This document shows, piece by piece, positions 1 through 5,856 of a stretch of DNA of 12,830 bases. Source of the stretch: Nitrospira bacterium HGW-Nitrospira-1 (GTDB taxonomy: Bacteria; Nitrospirota; Thermodesulfovibrionia; Thermodesulfovibrionales; UBA6898). The translations under genes were made by a program, and so were the position numbers. The number at the start of each line of letters is the position of its first letter. The stretch's first letter is position 1. The stretch is from positions 1 to 12,830 of the forward strand of contig PGYF01000034.1 of NCBI GenBank assembly GCA_002839535.1. Reading direction: 5' to 3'. Below the pieces are notes generated by a model. It saw nothing but the letters and a program-made list of their open reading frames with translations, was not told the DNA's origin and did no database searches.

Positions 1-299
1 ATCTCAGGTTTTGCGAAAAGATCTATTTGTGGGTCTTCCCTCTTGATCAAACGGATAATGGCTTCCGGAGCTATTCTTTCATGGATATGCAGGGATACGG
101 CAGAAACTTCAAAGGAGGTATGCTCTTTCTTCCCTGACCATACCAGTTGGGGGTCAAGGTGTGGGTCGTAGTCATATTTCTTCGGCTTCGGCCTGGATGT
201 GTCATAAGAAGCCATACCGACAGGCACAGCATTCTTACGGGTCTCGGCTTCATGTCGATAGGCTTCTATGTCTTCTTTCTTTTTAACCTTCCTCGCCAA
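1..299 (-). CDS. Mod-like site-specific DNA methyltransferase, N-terminal part (runs off left edge)
   Basis: The gene reads leftward from a TTG at 297-299 and continues past base 1, so only 99 codons of the N-terminus are visible. The start is supported by a purine-rich GAGGTAGGG ribosome binding site just upstream and by an in-frame TAG six bases before the TTG. The peptide begins MARKVKKKED and contains YRHEAETRKNAVP (residues 14-26) and DPHLDPQLVWSGK (residues 45-57), then a stretch ending HIHERIAPEAI (71-81). This Lys-rich start followed by a DPxLDPQLVWxGK segment and an I(Q/H)E(K/R)I xPxAII segment is typical of adenine-specific DNA methylases of the Mod/type III-like group, which usually sit before a helicase-nuclease gene. 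The catalytic DPPY and FxGxG motifs lie outside the window, so activity cannot be judged. It starts 20 bp after the stop of the 100-residue gene at 320-622, suggesting one transcript. Family recognition is from memory of related N-termini. Confidence 0.72.
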   Translation of the reverse strand, partial: MARKVKKKEDIEAYRHEAETRKNAVPVGMASYDTSRPKPKKYDYDPHLDPQLVWSGKKEHTSFEVSAVSLHIHERIAPEAIIRLIKREDPQIDLFAKPE

Positions 300-319
300 A
301 CCCTACCTCAACTTATCCT

Positions 320-622
320 TTATACAGCAACCGGTTTAATCTTCTGTTTGTCCAATTCCTTTTTTGTCCCGTAATAAAGAAAAGGAAGTTTCTTCATCTC
401 TTGCTTAACGGTTTTCAGCATCTCTTCCTTTGTAGGGATATTGGTAAAATTGCCGTTTTTATCAGTATGAAATTCTCCAACAATAATTATTCCCCTTTCA
501 GTTTTGCAGAGCACAGGCACTTTCCATATATTTTCTTTCAGGTCATATTTGGGTGTGCCTGCTGTAGTCATATGCCCGATATTTTCATAGAGATATTTCC
601 TTACTTTTTCAAAGATTTCCAT
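320..622 (-). CDS. Hypothetical 100-residue protein paired with the C39 peptidase
   Basis: I do not recognise this family. It starts at ATG 620-622 with a strong AAAGGAG/AAGGAT ribosome binding site and overlaps the 3' end of the upstream peptidase gene by 22 bp, so the two are very probably translated together. The product is soluble, Lys-rich, with no signal peptide or membrane segment. Visible structure: an N-terminal helix (MEIFEKVRKYLYENIGH), a probable beta meander around residues 31-60 containing WKVPVLCKTERGIIIVGEF, then NGNFTNIPTKEEMLKTV, where a strand leads into a helix (about residues 55-75), and a basic tail. The beta-turn-beta then PTKEEML-helix pattern resembles small PepSY-like modules, but this is only a shape comparison. 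By position it could be a substrate, inhibitor or activator of the peptidase, or a bridge to the methyltransferase that starts 20 bp downstream. It is a real gene by overlap, ribosome binding site and composition; its function is unknown. Confidence 0.8.
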   Translation of the reverse strand: MEIFEKVRKYLYENIGHMTTAGTPKYDLKENIWKVPVLCKTERGIIIVGEFHTDKNGNFTNIPTKEEMLKTVKQEMKKLPFLYYGTKKELDKQKIKPVAV

Positions 623-1062
623 ATCCTTACTCCTTTACATGAAAATTTTTTCCACGCCTTCATAAAATCAGCTATATTTTTTGATAAATCTTTGTTCAAA
701 TCAGGATCGTGATAGTATATTCTATCATCTTCAATCCCTGTAATAACAACAAAATGTCCGAATCCTTCGATCCCTCCATATAAAACAGCAGGGTCTATGA
801 GCGCTATAAATGGATATTTTTTATTGAGCTGGGCTGTAAGATATTTGATAGTTATCTGATCTATTTCTTCAGCATAAAATCCAAGCTTTTTAATTCCTTC
901 AACAATCTCTCCACAAGTGTTTCCAAACCAGCTTGTTTCGCAAACATCTTCCAGCTCAAATTCGCTGATTTCTTTTCCATGAAACGCAAAAACCATTTTC
1001 ACACATGCAACTCCGCATGTAGTATTTTTCTCCTGTCTGAAATAGGGAATCTTGAGTTTCAT
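601..1062 (-). CDS. Stand-alone C39-like papain-fold cysteine peptidase
   Basis: A 153-residue protein made up almost entirely of one peptidase C39-type domain. Near the N-terminus is QEKNTTCGVAC, giving the oxyanion Gln10 and nucleophile Cys16. FGHFVVITGIED gives catalytic His103, and YYHDPD gives Asp119 as the third triad member, so the active site looks complete. C39 domains usually form the N-terminus of bacteriocin ABC exporters and cut after a double-Gly leader. Here there is no ABC or membrane domain and no signal peptide, so it should act in the cytoplasm. The start is ATG 1060-1062. No ribosome binding site precedes it, but a short upstream reading frame stops three bases before the ATG (TGA AAA ATG), so translation by re-initiation is likely. 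The gene overlaps the 100-residue gene by 22 bp and precedes a DNA methyltransferase gene. The substrate is unknown; the neighbouring small protein is the first candidate. Confidence 0.85.
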   Translation of the reverse strand: MKLKIPYFRQEKNTTCGVACVKMVFAFHGKEISEFELEDVCETSWFGNTCGEIVEGIKKLGFYAEEIDQITIKYLTAQLNKKYPFIALIDPAVLYGGIEGFGHFVVITGIEDDRIYYHDPDLNKDLSKNIADFMKAWKKFSCKGVRIWKSLKK

Positions 1063-1065
1063 TTT

Positions 1066-1143
1066 TCAGTAGTCAACACACGTCACAGCTTCATGCCGAT
1101 AAGAATCTACATCTTCTTTTTTTCCCCGAGCTTTACTTGCCAA
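1066..1143 (-). pseudogene. Truncated N-terminal remnant of a Mod-like methyltransferase; possible leader ORF
   Basis: Reading leftward from TTG 1141-1143 gives MASKARGKKEDVDSYRHEA followed by VTCVDY and a TGA at 1066-1068 (25 codons). It aligns with the start of the methyltransferase at 1-299 (MARKVKKKEDIEAYRHEAE): both begin with TTG, both have Ala2, Lys4, a Lys-Lys-Glu-Asp stretch and the exact string YRHEA, with one codon inserted. The two copies are clearly diverged at nucleotide level, so this is not a fresh duplication. The remnant keeps a strong GGGGAGGGG ribosome binding site, and its stop lies three bases before the peptidase ATG, which lacks its own site. I infer that it is a relic of a resident methyltransferase gene cut by insertion of the peptidase pair, and that it may now serve as a translated leader. 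Confidence 0.65.
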
Positions 1144-1166
1144 ATATGGAACCCCTCCCCTTTTGG

Positions 1167-1250
1167 AATAAGTGATTAATATTATGAGGTTTTCCGGGAA
1201 AAAGCAACAAGAGGTCGAACATACAAGAAATCAGAGATAACTCACTTATT
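1167..1250. repeat. 9-bp inverted repeat flanking the leftward promoter
   Basis: AATAAGTGA at 1167-1175 is the exact reverse complement of TCACTTATT at 1242-1250. The arms are 66 bp apart and bracket the candidate promoter at 1179-1207, with the left arm over the predicted transcription start. This could be a paired operator for a looping repressor or a coincidence in AT-rich DNA. Confidence 0.35.
1179..1207 (-). promoter_or_regulatory. Candidate sigma-70 promoter of the peptidase/methyltransferase operon
   Basis: On the minus strand TTGCTT (bases 1202-1207) and TAATAT (1179-1184) are separated by exactly 17 bp. Transcription would start near 1172, giving a leader of about 30 nt before the TTG of the remnant frame. 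Matches to consensus are only 3/6 and 4/6; spacing and position are the main support. Confidence 0.35.
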
Positions 1251-1272
1251 TAGCCTTTTAGGGCAAGATATT

Positions 1273-1295
1273 GGAAAAAACATGCTCTTTTTTCC
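1273..1295. repeat. Perfect 8-bp hairpin between divergent operons
   Basis: GGAAAAAA (1273-1280) and TTTTTTCC (1288-1295) pair perfectly around the 7-nt loop CATGCTC; one flanking T-A pair extends the stem. It lies between the leftward peptidase operon and the rightward RDD/mre operon, where no gene needs a terminator. Possible roles are a regulator site or a barrier to stray transcription. With six A-T pairs in the stem it would be a weak RNA hairpin. Confidence 0.4.
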
Positions 1296-1353
1296 AGTCC
1301 ATACAATAGGTTTTAGATATTATTCAAATCGCCAAGCTCTAATCCGCCAAAAA

Positions 1354-1362
1354 TGTTATATT
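1354..1362 (+). promoter_or_regulatory. Candidate extended -10 promoter of the RDD-mre operon
   Basis: TGTTATATT contains the extended -10 TG followed by one base and TATATT (5/6 to TATAAT). No good -35 is visible at the expected distance, as is usual for extended -10 promoters. Transcription would begin near 1369, about 28 nt before the preferred ATG of the first gene. Confidence 0.35.
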
Positions 1363-1396
1363 TGAAAAATATTAAAGGCTTTTGTTAGTATTCTTA

Positions 1397-1801
1397 ATGT
1401 CCGAGGAACAAAGAAATGCAGGGCTTCTTCTCAGAACTGCAGCCAAAATTCTTGACTTCATTCTCGTAGCTGCAGTCATGGAGATAATTCCAAAAGCTGG
1501 TTTTTATGCAGGACTTGCCTACATCCTTTTAGGGGACGGTTTTTTTGACGGCAGGAGCATCGGGAAAAAGTTAATCAAGCTGAAGGTTGTCTCTGCTAAA
1601 ACTAACGCCCCTTGCACCTTCAGGGATTCCATTTTAAGAAACAGCACGTTTGCTGCAGGATATATTTTCTGGCCTGTGCCCTGGACCGGATGGATATTTC
1701 TTTTTCTTGTATTTGTTTTAGAATTTACTCTCCTCCTCGGAAGCAAGGCCGGCATGCGGTTAGGCGATGAAATCGCCGGGACTGTCGTAATAGAAACATA
1801 A
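1397..1801 (+). CDS. RDD-family integral membrane protein heading the mre operon
   Basis: A 134-residue membrane protein. The RDD signature is recognisable but degenerate: LLLRTAAKILD (Arg13, Asp20) starts the first membrane helix, DGRSIGKKLIKLKVV (51-65) matches the usual GxSxGKKLLxLxVV loop, a second hydrophobic region covers about 88-114, and the end RLGDEIAGTVVIE matches the RxGDxIAGTxVV closing motif. ATG 1397 is preferred because the RDD homology begins just after it. A TTG at 1382 is also in frame but lies only 3 bp from the AAAGG at 1374-1378, while the ATG is about 18 bp from it, so start choice is uncertain. The stop is 18 bp before mreB, so it is probably the first gene of the cell-shape operon. 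The function of RDD proteins is generally unclear; transport or membrane-protein assembly roles have been suggested. Confidence 0.8.
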   Translation: MSEEQRNAGLLLRTAAKILDFILVAAVMEIIPKAGFYAGLAYILLGDGFFDGRSIGKKLIKLKVVSAKTNAPCTFRDSILRNSTFAAGYIFWPVPWTGWIFLFLVFVLEFTLLLGSKAGMRLGDEIAGTVVIET

Positions 1802-1819
1802 TAATTTTGTGGGGGTAAC

Positions 1820-2851
1820 ATGTTTTTACAAAATATACTCGGATTATTCTCAAACGATCTCGCTATAGACCTGGGCACTGCAAACACCCTCGTTTATGTA
1901 AAAGGAAAGGGCATTGTCTGCGACGAACCTTCTGTTGTTGTTATCAGGAAAGACAATAAAAAAACCATTGCAGTAGGAATTGAGGCAAAAAAGATGCTCG
2001 GCAGAACACCGGCAAATATCATGGCCATACGTCCGATGAAAGACGGCGTTATTGCAGATTTCGACGCAACAAACGAAATGCTCAAATACTTCATCAAGAA
2101 AGTCCACAACAGGCGGAGCTTTGTTTCCCCAAGGGTCATCATCGGCGTGCCCTCGGGTATTACCCAGGTGGAACAGCGGGCGGTAAAAGACGCTGCTGAA
2201 GCTTCGGGAGCAAGAGAAGTTTACCTGATTGAAGAACCTATGGCGGCTGCTATCGGTGTTGGCCTGCCTGTCGGAGAACCCTCCGGGAACATGATCGTTG
2301 ATATAGGCGGCGGCACAACAGACATTGCAGTAATATCTCTGGACGGTGTTGTATACAGTAAGGCCGTAAGAGTAGGAGGGGACAAGATGGATGAGGCGAT
2401 CATGGCATATATTAAGAGAAGGTATAATCTCATGATCGGGGAGATGACAACCGAACGGATAAAGATAGAGATAGGGTCGGCCTTTAGTTCAGGCAGCCCT
2501 GAAAAACAGGTAATGGACATTAAGGGAAGGGACCTCATATCCGGCATACCCAAGACAATAACCATTAATGAAGATGAAATACGCGAGGCTTTATCGGAAC
2601 CGATAAATATTATTTTGGATACCATAAAAGCCGCCCTGGAGAATACTCCTCCTGAACTCGCCTCCGACATTGTAGACAGAGGCATTGTGCTGGCAGGCGG
2701 GGGCGCCCTTCTCCGCGGGCTCGATTCCCTGATCAAGCAGGAAACCGGCCTTCCGGTTATTGTGGCTGAAGACCCGCTGACAGCGGTTGTCCATGGGGTC
2801 GGCAAGATGCTGGATGAGCTTGAATTGCTTCGAAGAATCGCGCTGAATTAG
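1820..2851 (+). CDS. mreB: Rod shape-determining actin homologue MreB
   Basis: A full-length 343-residue MreB, which polymerises on ATP into membrane-bound filaments that orient the lateral wall synthesis machinery. The N-terminus MFLQNILGLFSND is the amphipathic membrane-anchoring stretch seen in Gram-negative MreB. The actin-fold nucleotide motifs are complete: phosphate-1 DLGTANTLVYVKG (17-29), the GVPSG segment (109-113), IEEPMAAAIG (137-146), phosphate-2 DIGGGTTDIAVISL (161-174) and adenosine loop LAGGGALLRGLD (291-302). A GTGGGGGT ribosome binding site precedes the ATG. mreC starts 2 bp after the TAG stop, so expression is coupled. Nothing is missing or unusual in the motifs. Confidence 0.98.
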   Translation: MFLQNILGLFSNDLAIDLGTANTLVYVKGKGIVCDEPSVVVIRKDNKKTIAVGIEAKKMLGRTPANIMAIRPMKDGVIADFDATNEMLKYFIKKVHNRRSFVSPRVIIGVPSGITQVEQRAVKDAAEASGAREVYLIEEPMAAAIGVGLPVGEPSGNMIVDIGGGTTDIAVISLDGVVYSKAVRVGGDKMDEAIMAYIKRRYNLMIGEMTTERIKIEIGSAFSSGSPEKQVMDIKGRDLISGIPKTITINEDEIREALSEPINIILDTIKAALENTPPELASDIVDRGIVLAGGGALLRGLDSLIKQETGLPVIVAEDPLTAVVHGVGKMLDELELLRRIALN

Positions 2852-2853
2852 TA

Positions 2854-3633
2854 ATGTCTAAAAAAAACGTTCTTTTTTTTCTTTTGGTATTGAGCCTTTC
2901 CTTTATCCTGATGACATACCAGAGCCGGAAAGGCAATCTCTTTTCAACTCATTTCATAGACAATATCCTGAATGCCTCTCATGCTTTCACCAAATCAGTA
3001 ACTGACTCAATTGCATCGCCCTTCAAAAAGCTCGCGATCAGGGATGAAGACAATAAGCTTCTCAGAAAACGCATTGATGAACTTCTCATGGAAAGGGCGA
3101 AATACCAGGAGGCCGCCATTGAAAACAAACGCCTGAACGAGCTGCTGGGACTGCGTGAAAGCCGGCAGAGATACGTAACAGCAGCCAAGGCGCTCTCAAG
3201 AGGGACAGACCAGTGGTCTCACACCCTTGTCCTTGACAAAGGGCAAAAGGAAGGGGTTGCCAAAGATATGAGCGCTATCACACCAACAGGCCTTGCAGGC
3301 AAGATATTCAATGTTACGAAATCCTATGCGAAACTCCTTTTGCTGACAGATATTAATTTTTCCGCTGCCGTAAGGCTTCAGGAAAGCAGGAGAGAAGGGA
3401 TAATATCAGGCACAGGCAGAAAGAATCTCATCCTCCAGTATATCCCCTATGAAGAAGAGATAAAGACAGGAGACATCGTCATCACCTCAGGGCTAGACCA
3501 GCTATTCCCGCCGGGAATTCCCGTAGGCTTTATATCAAAAATAGACAAAAAGGGGACAGGCCACTTCCAGCATATAGAGGTGACCCCGTATATTGAGGAC
3601 TCAAAGCTGGAGGAAGTTTTAATAATCAAGTGA
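2854..3633 (+). CDS. mreC: Rod shape-determining protein MreC
   Basis: A 259-residue MreC, a periplasmic scaffold of the elongasome that dimerises and activates PBP2/RodA. A short cytoplasmic N-terminus (MSKKN) leads into one membrane helix (about 6-21). A coiled coil follows at about 60-100 (DEDNKLLRKRIDELLMERA and onward, ending LNELLGLRE). The two beta domains span roughly 105-259, with the family features VLDKGQKEGV (126-135), TGLAGKI (145-151), and TSGLDQLFPPGIPVGFI (211-227). The length is normal and there is no long C-terminal extension. The stop TGA overlaps the GTG start of mreD by 4 bp. Confidence 0.95.
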   Translation: MSKKNVLFFLLVLSLSFILMTYQSRKGNLFSTHFIDNILNASHAFTKSVTDSIASPFKKLAIRDEDNKLLRKRIDELLMERAKYQEAAIENKRLNELLGLRESRQRYVTAAKALSRGTDQWSHTLVLDKGQKEGVAKDMSAITPTGLAGKIFNVTKSYAKLLLLTDINFSAAVRLQESRREGIISGTGRKNLILQYIPYEEEIKTGDIVITSGLDQLFPPGIPVGFISKIDKKGTGHFQHIEVTPYIEDSKLEEVLIIK

Positions 3634-4085
3634 AATACCTCTGGTTGGCCCTCATCATATTTTTGGCTTTCTTATTGCAAAGCAGCATATCCATTCTTGC
3701 AATTTCTCCGAACCTCACCGTACTGGCGGTTTATTTTATCGGGATACGATATGGCGGGACATCCGGGCTGCTGTCCGGAGTTCTCATCGGGGCCCTTGAA
3801 GACAGCCTGTCCTCTGCTATGCTCGGACCGAACATGCTTGCCAAGGGAATGGTTGGTCTCTTATCAGCGTCTTTTATATCAGGGAACTTCCTGAGCTGGA
3901 CGCCGTTATTAGGGACTGTCGCTGCTGCGTTTCTTACATTCACAGGCAATACCGTTGTATTTTTGTCTTTGTCTCTCTTTGATAAACCTCCGACACATCC
4001 CGCAACAGCCCTGTTTACTACAACCATGCAATCTCTGATAAACGCCTCGGCAGGAATCTTCATGAGGCCTGAAAATGCAGACTGA
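3630..4085 (+). CDS. mreD: Rod shape-determining membrane protein MreD
   Basis: A 151-residue, very hydrophobic protein. The start is GTG 3630, which forms a GTGA overlap with the mreC stop. Several membrane helices are evident (about 4-24, 28-42, 48-62, 74-90, 92-115). The second region carries SPNLTVLAVYFIGIRYGG followed by LLSGVLIGALEDSLSS, matching the MreD pattern of a Pro-Asn entry to helix 2 and a conserved acidic residue at the end of the next helix. MreD partners MreC in the membrane and modulates elongasome activity. Its 3' end overlaps mrdA by 11 bp. MreD is poorly conserved, so the call rests on topology and on its place between mreC and mrdA. Confidence 0.92.
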   Translation: MKYLWLALIIFLAFLLQSSISILAISPNLTVLAVYFIGIRYGGTSGLLSGVLIGALEDSLSSAMLGPNMLAKGMVGLLSASFISGNFLSWTPLLGTVAAAFLTFTGNTVVFLSLSLFDKPPTHPATALFTTTMQSLINASAGIFMRPENAD

Positions 4086-5856
4086 AAAACCTGAGGCGCA
4101 GAAAATAGCCATAGCAGGTTATCTTGTTCTTTTGGGATTTCTGATCATTCTTCTGAGGTTATGGCAGCTGCAGTTCCTCGAGGGAGATGACCTCAGAAAG
4201 ACATCTGAATCAAACAGGCTGAGGGTTATCAGGGTCTCTGCCCCACGCGGCATTATATTCGACAGAAACGGAATCCCCCTGGTAAAAAATACCCCGTATT
4301 TCTGCGCCGCTGTAATCCCGGAAGAATTCGATAATAACAATATCCCGTCCCTTGCCGCAGTATTGCATATGCCTGAGGATGAATTAAGAGTTAAGTTAAA
4401 CAGAAAAGCCCAGAGCCCTTTTACGCCGGTAAGACTAAAGGAGGGGCTGTCTTATAATGAAGTAAGCTATATCAAGGCCAGACGCTCTGACTTCCCCGGT
4501 CTCTTTATTGATATCGAGGTCAGCAGGGAATATCTCTATGGCGGCATTGGCGCTCATGTGATTGGATATCTCGGCAAATTGACTCCAGGACAGTCCAAAG
4601 ACCCTGGATTCAAAGACGTGCCACCAGACGCCTTCATCGGCCAATGGGGGGTCGAAAAACTCTATGACAAATCTTTAAGGGGAACCCCCGGACAAAGAAT
4701 AATCGAGGTTGATGCTATAGGCAGGGAAATCAGGTTATTGAAAGAAAACCCGGCGGTTAAAGGTTCTGATCTCTCTCTGAGCATAGACATGGCCCTTCAA
4801 AAAGCAGCAGAAGACGCGTTTGAGGAAAAAGCAGGCGCATTGGTTGCGCTAAAATCTGATACAGGAGAAATTCTCGGCATGGTCAGTTCTCCGTCTTTTG
4901 ACCCCAACAGCTTTGCCAAGGGCATAAGCGCTGATGACTGGAACACCATTATAAACAACAAAAAAGTGCCGATGCTCAACAGGGCTATTCAGAGCCAGTA
5001 CCCCCCTGGATCGGCTTTCAAAATAATAACCGCTATCGCTGCCCTCGAAGAAAATGCCGTTGATACTTCAACCAAAGTAGATTGCAAAGGCGGAATAAAT
5101 TACGGCAAATGGCATTTCGGCTGCTGGAAGAAAACCGGGCACGGCATAGTGTCTCTGCACCGCGCCCTTGTGGAGTCATGCGATGTTTATTTTTACGAGG
5201 CAGGGAAGAGAACCGGCTTTGATAAAATATATAACTACGCAATCATGTTCGGTCTTGGAGAAGAGACAGGCATTTCGATCGGCAGGGAGAGAAAAGGGTT
5301 GATTCCCAACTCCAGATGGAAACAGGAGACGAAAAAAGAAGGGTGGTTTCTCGGTGAGACATTTATAAATTCCATAGGGCAGGGATATGTGTCCACAACA
5401 CCCGTTCAGATGGCTGTCATGATCAATGCTGTGACTAACGGCGGCAATGTATACAGGCCTTCCATCCTTAAGACTTCCGAGCCTGTACTCATCAGAAAAG
5501 CTGCTGTCAGGCCCGAGACACTCGATACTATCAGGGAAGCCCTGAAAGGGGTTGTAAATGAACCCGGCGGCACAGGATCTGCTGCAAAATCCAACGCTAT
5601 TGTCATAGGAGGCAAAACAGGAACTGCGCAGGTCGTCGGGTTAAAAAAAGACTCAAAATATCTTGCCGAAAATCTCAGAGACCACGCATGGTTCGTAGCT
5701 TTTGCTCCTGTGGATAAGCCCGAGATCGCGCTTTCCGTATTCGTAGAGCACGGCGGACACGGCGGCAGCGCGGCAGCGCCCATAGCAAAAAAAGCAATAG
5801 AGGCCTATATGCTCTCCAAAGAGAGAAAAAAGGAACTGATGCATGTTCAGGATTGA
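4075..5856 (+). CDS. mrdA: Penicillin-binding protein 2 (elongasome transpeptidase)
   Basis: A 593-residue class B PBP that cross-links peptidoglycan during elongation, working with RodA. A cytoplasmic stub leads into one membrane helix (about 11-30). The pedestal/dimerisation domain includes SAPRGIIFDRNG (55-66). The transpeptidase domain has all three active-site motifs: SAFK (nucleophile Ser313), SCD (368-370, the SxN/SxD motif) and KTG (514-516, in GGKTGTAQVV). Between the first two, DCKGG...HFGCWKKTGHG supplies Cys337, Cys350 and His356; with Cys369 these have nearly the spacing of the zinc ligands described for E. coli PBP2. The start ATG 4075 has a GAGG ribosome binding site inside mreD, which it overlaps by 11 bp. 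The 3' end overlaps rodA by 14 bp. The length is typical and there is no sign of damage. Confidence 0.96.
   Translation: MQTEKPEAQKIAIAGYLVLLGFLIILLRLWQLQFLEGDDLRKTSESNRLRVIRVSAPRGIIFDRNGIPLVKNTPYFCAAVIPEEFDNNNIPSLAAVLHMPEDELRVKLNRKAQSPFTPVRLKEGLSYNEVSYIKARRSDFPGLFIDIEVSREYLYGGIGAHVIGYLGKLTPGQSKDPGFKDVPPDAFIGQWGVEKLYDKSLRGTPGQRIIEVDAIGREIRLLKENPAVKGSDLSLSIDMALQKAAEDAFEEKAGALVALKSDTGEILGMVSSPSFDPNSFAKGISADDWNTIINNKKVPMLNRAIQSQYPPGSAFKIITAIAALEENAVDTSTKVDCKGGINYGKWHFGCWKKTGHGIVSLHRALVESCDVYFYEAGKRTGFDKIYNYAIMFGLGEETGISIGRERKGLIPNSRWKQETKKEGWFLGETFINSIGQGYVSTTPVQMAVMINAVTNGGNVYRPSILKTSEPVLIRKAAVRPETLDTIREALKGVVNEPGGTGSAAKSNAIVIGGKTGTAQVVGLKKDSKYLAENLRDHAWFVAFAPVDKPEIALSVFVEHGGHGGSAAAPIAKKAIEAYMLSKERKKELMHVQD

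Noticed and set aside
71..253. 60-codon minus-strand frame (MKPRPVRML...)
   Set aside because: It is out of frame with the methyltransferase N-terminus that covers the same bases and that matches a known family; its composition is not protein-like.
2221..2805. 194-codon minus-strand frame inside mreB
   Set aside because: Shadow of mreB; Ser/Pro/Ile-rich translation without any motif.
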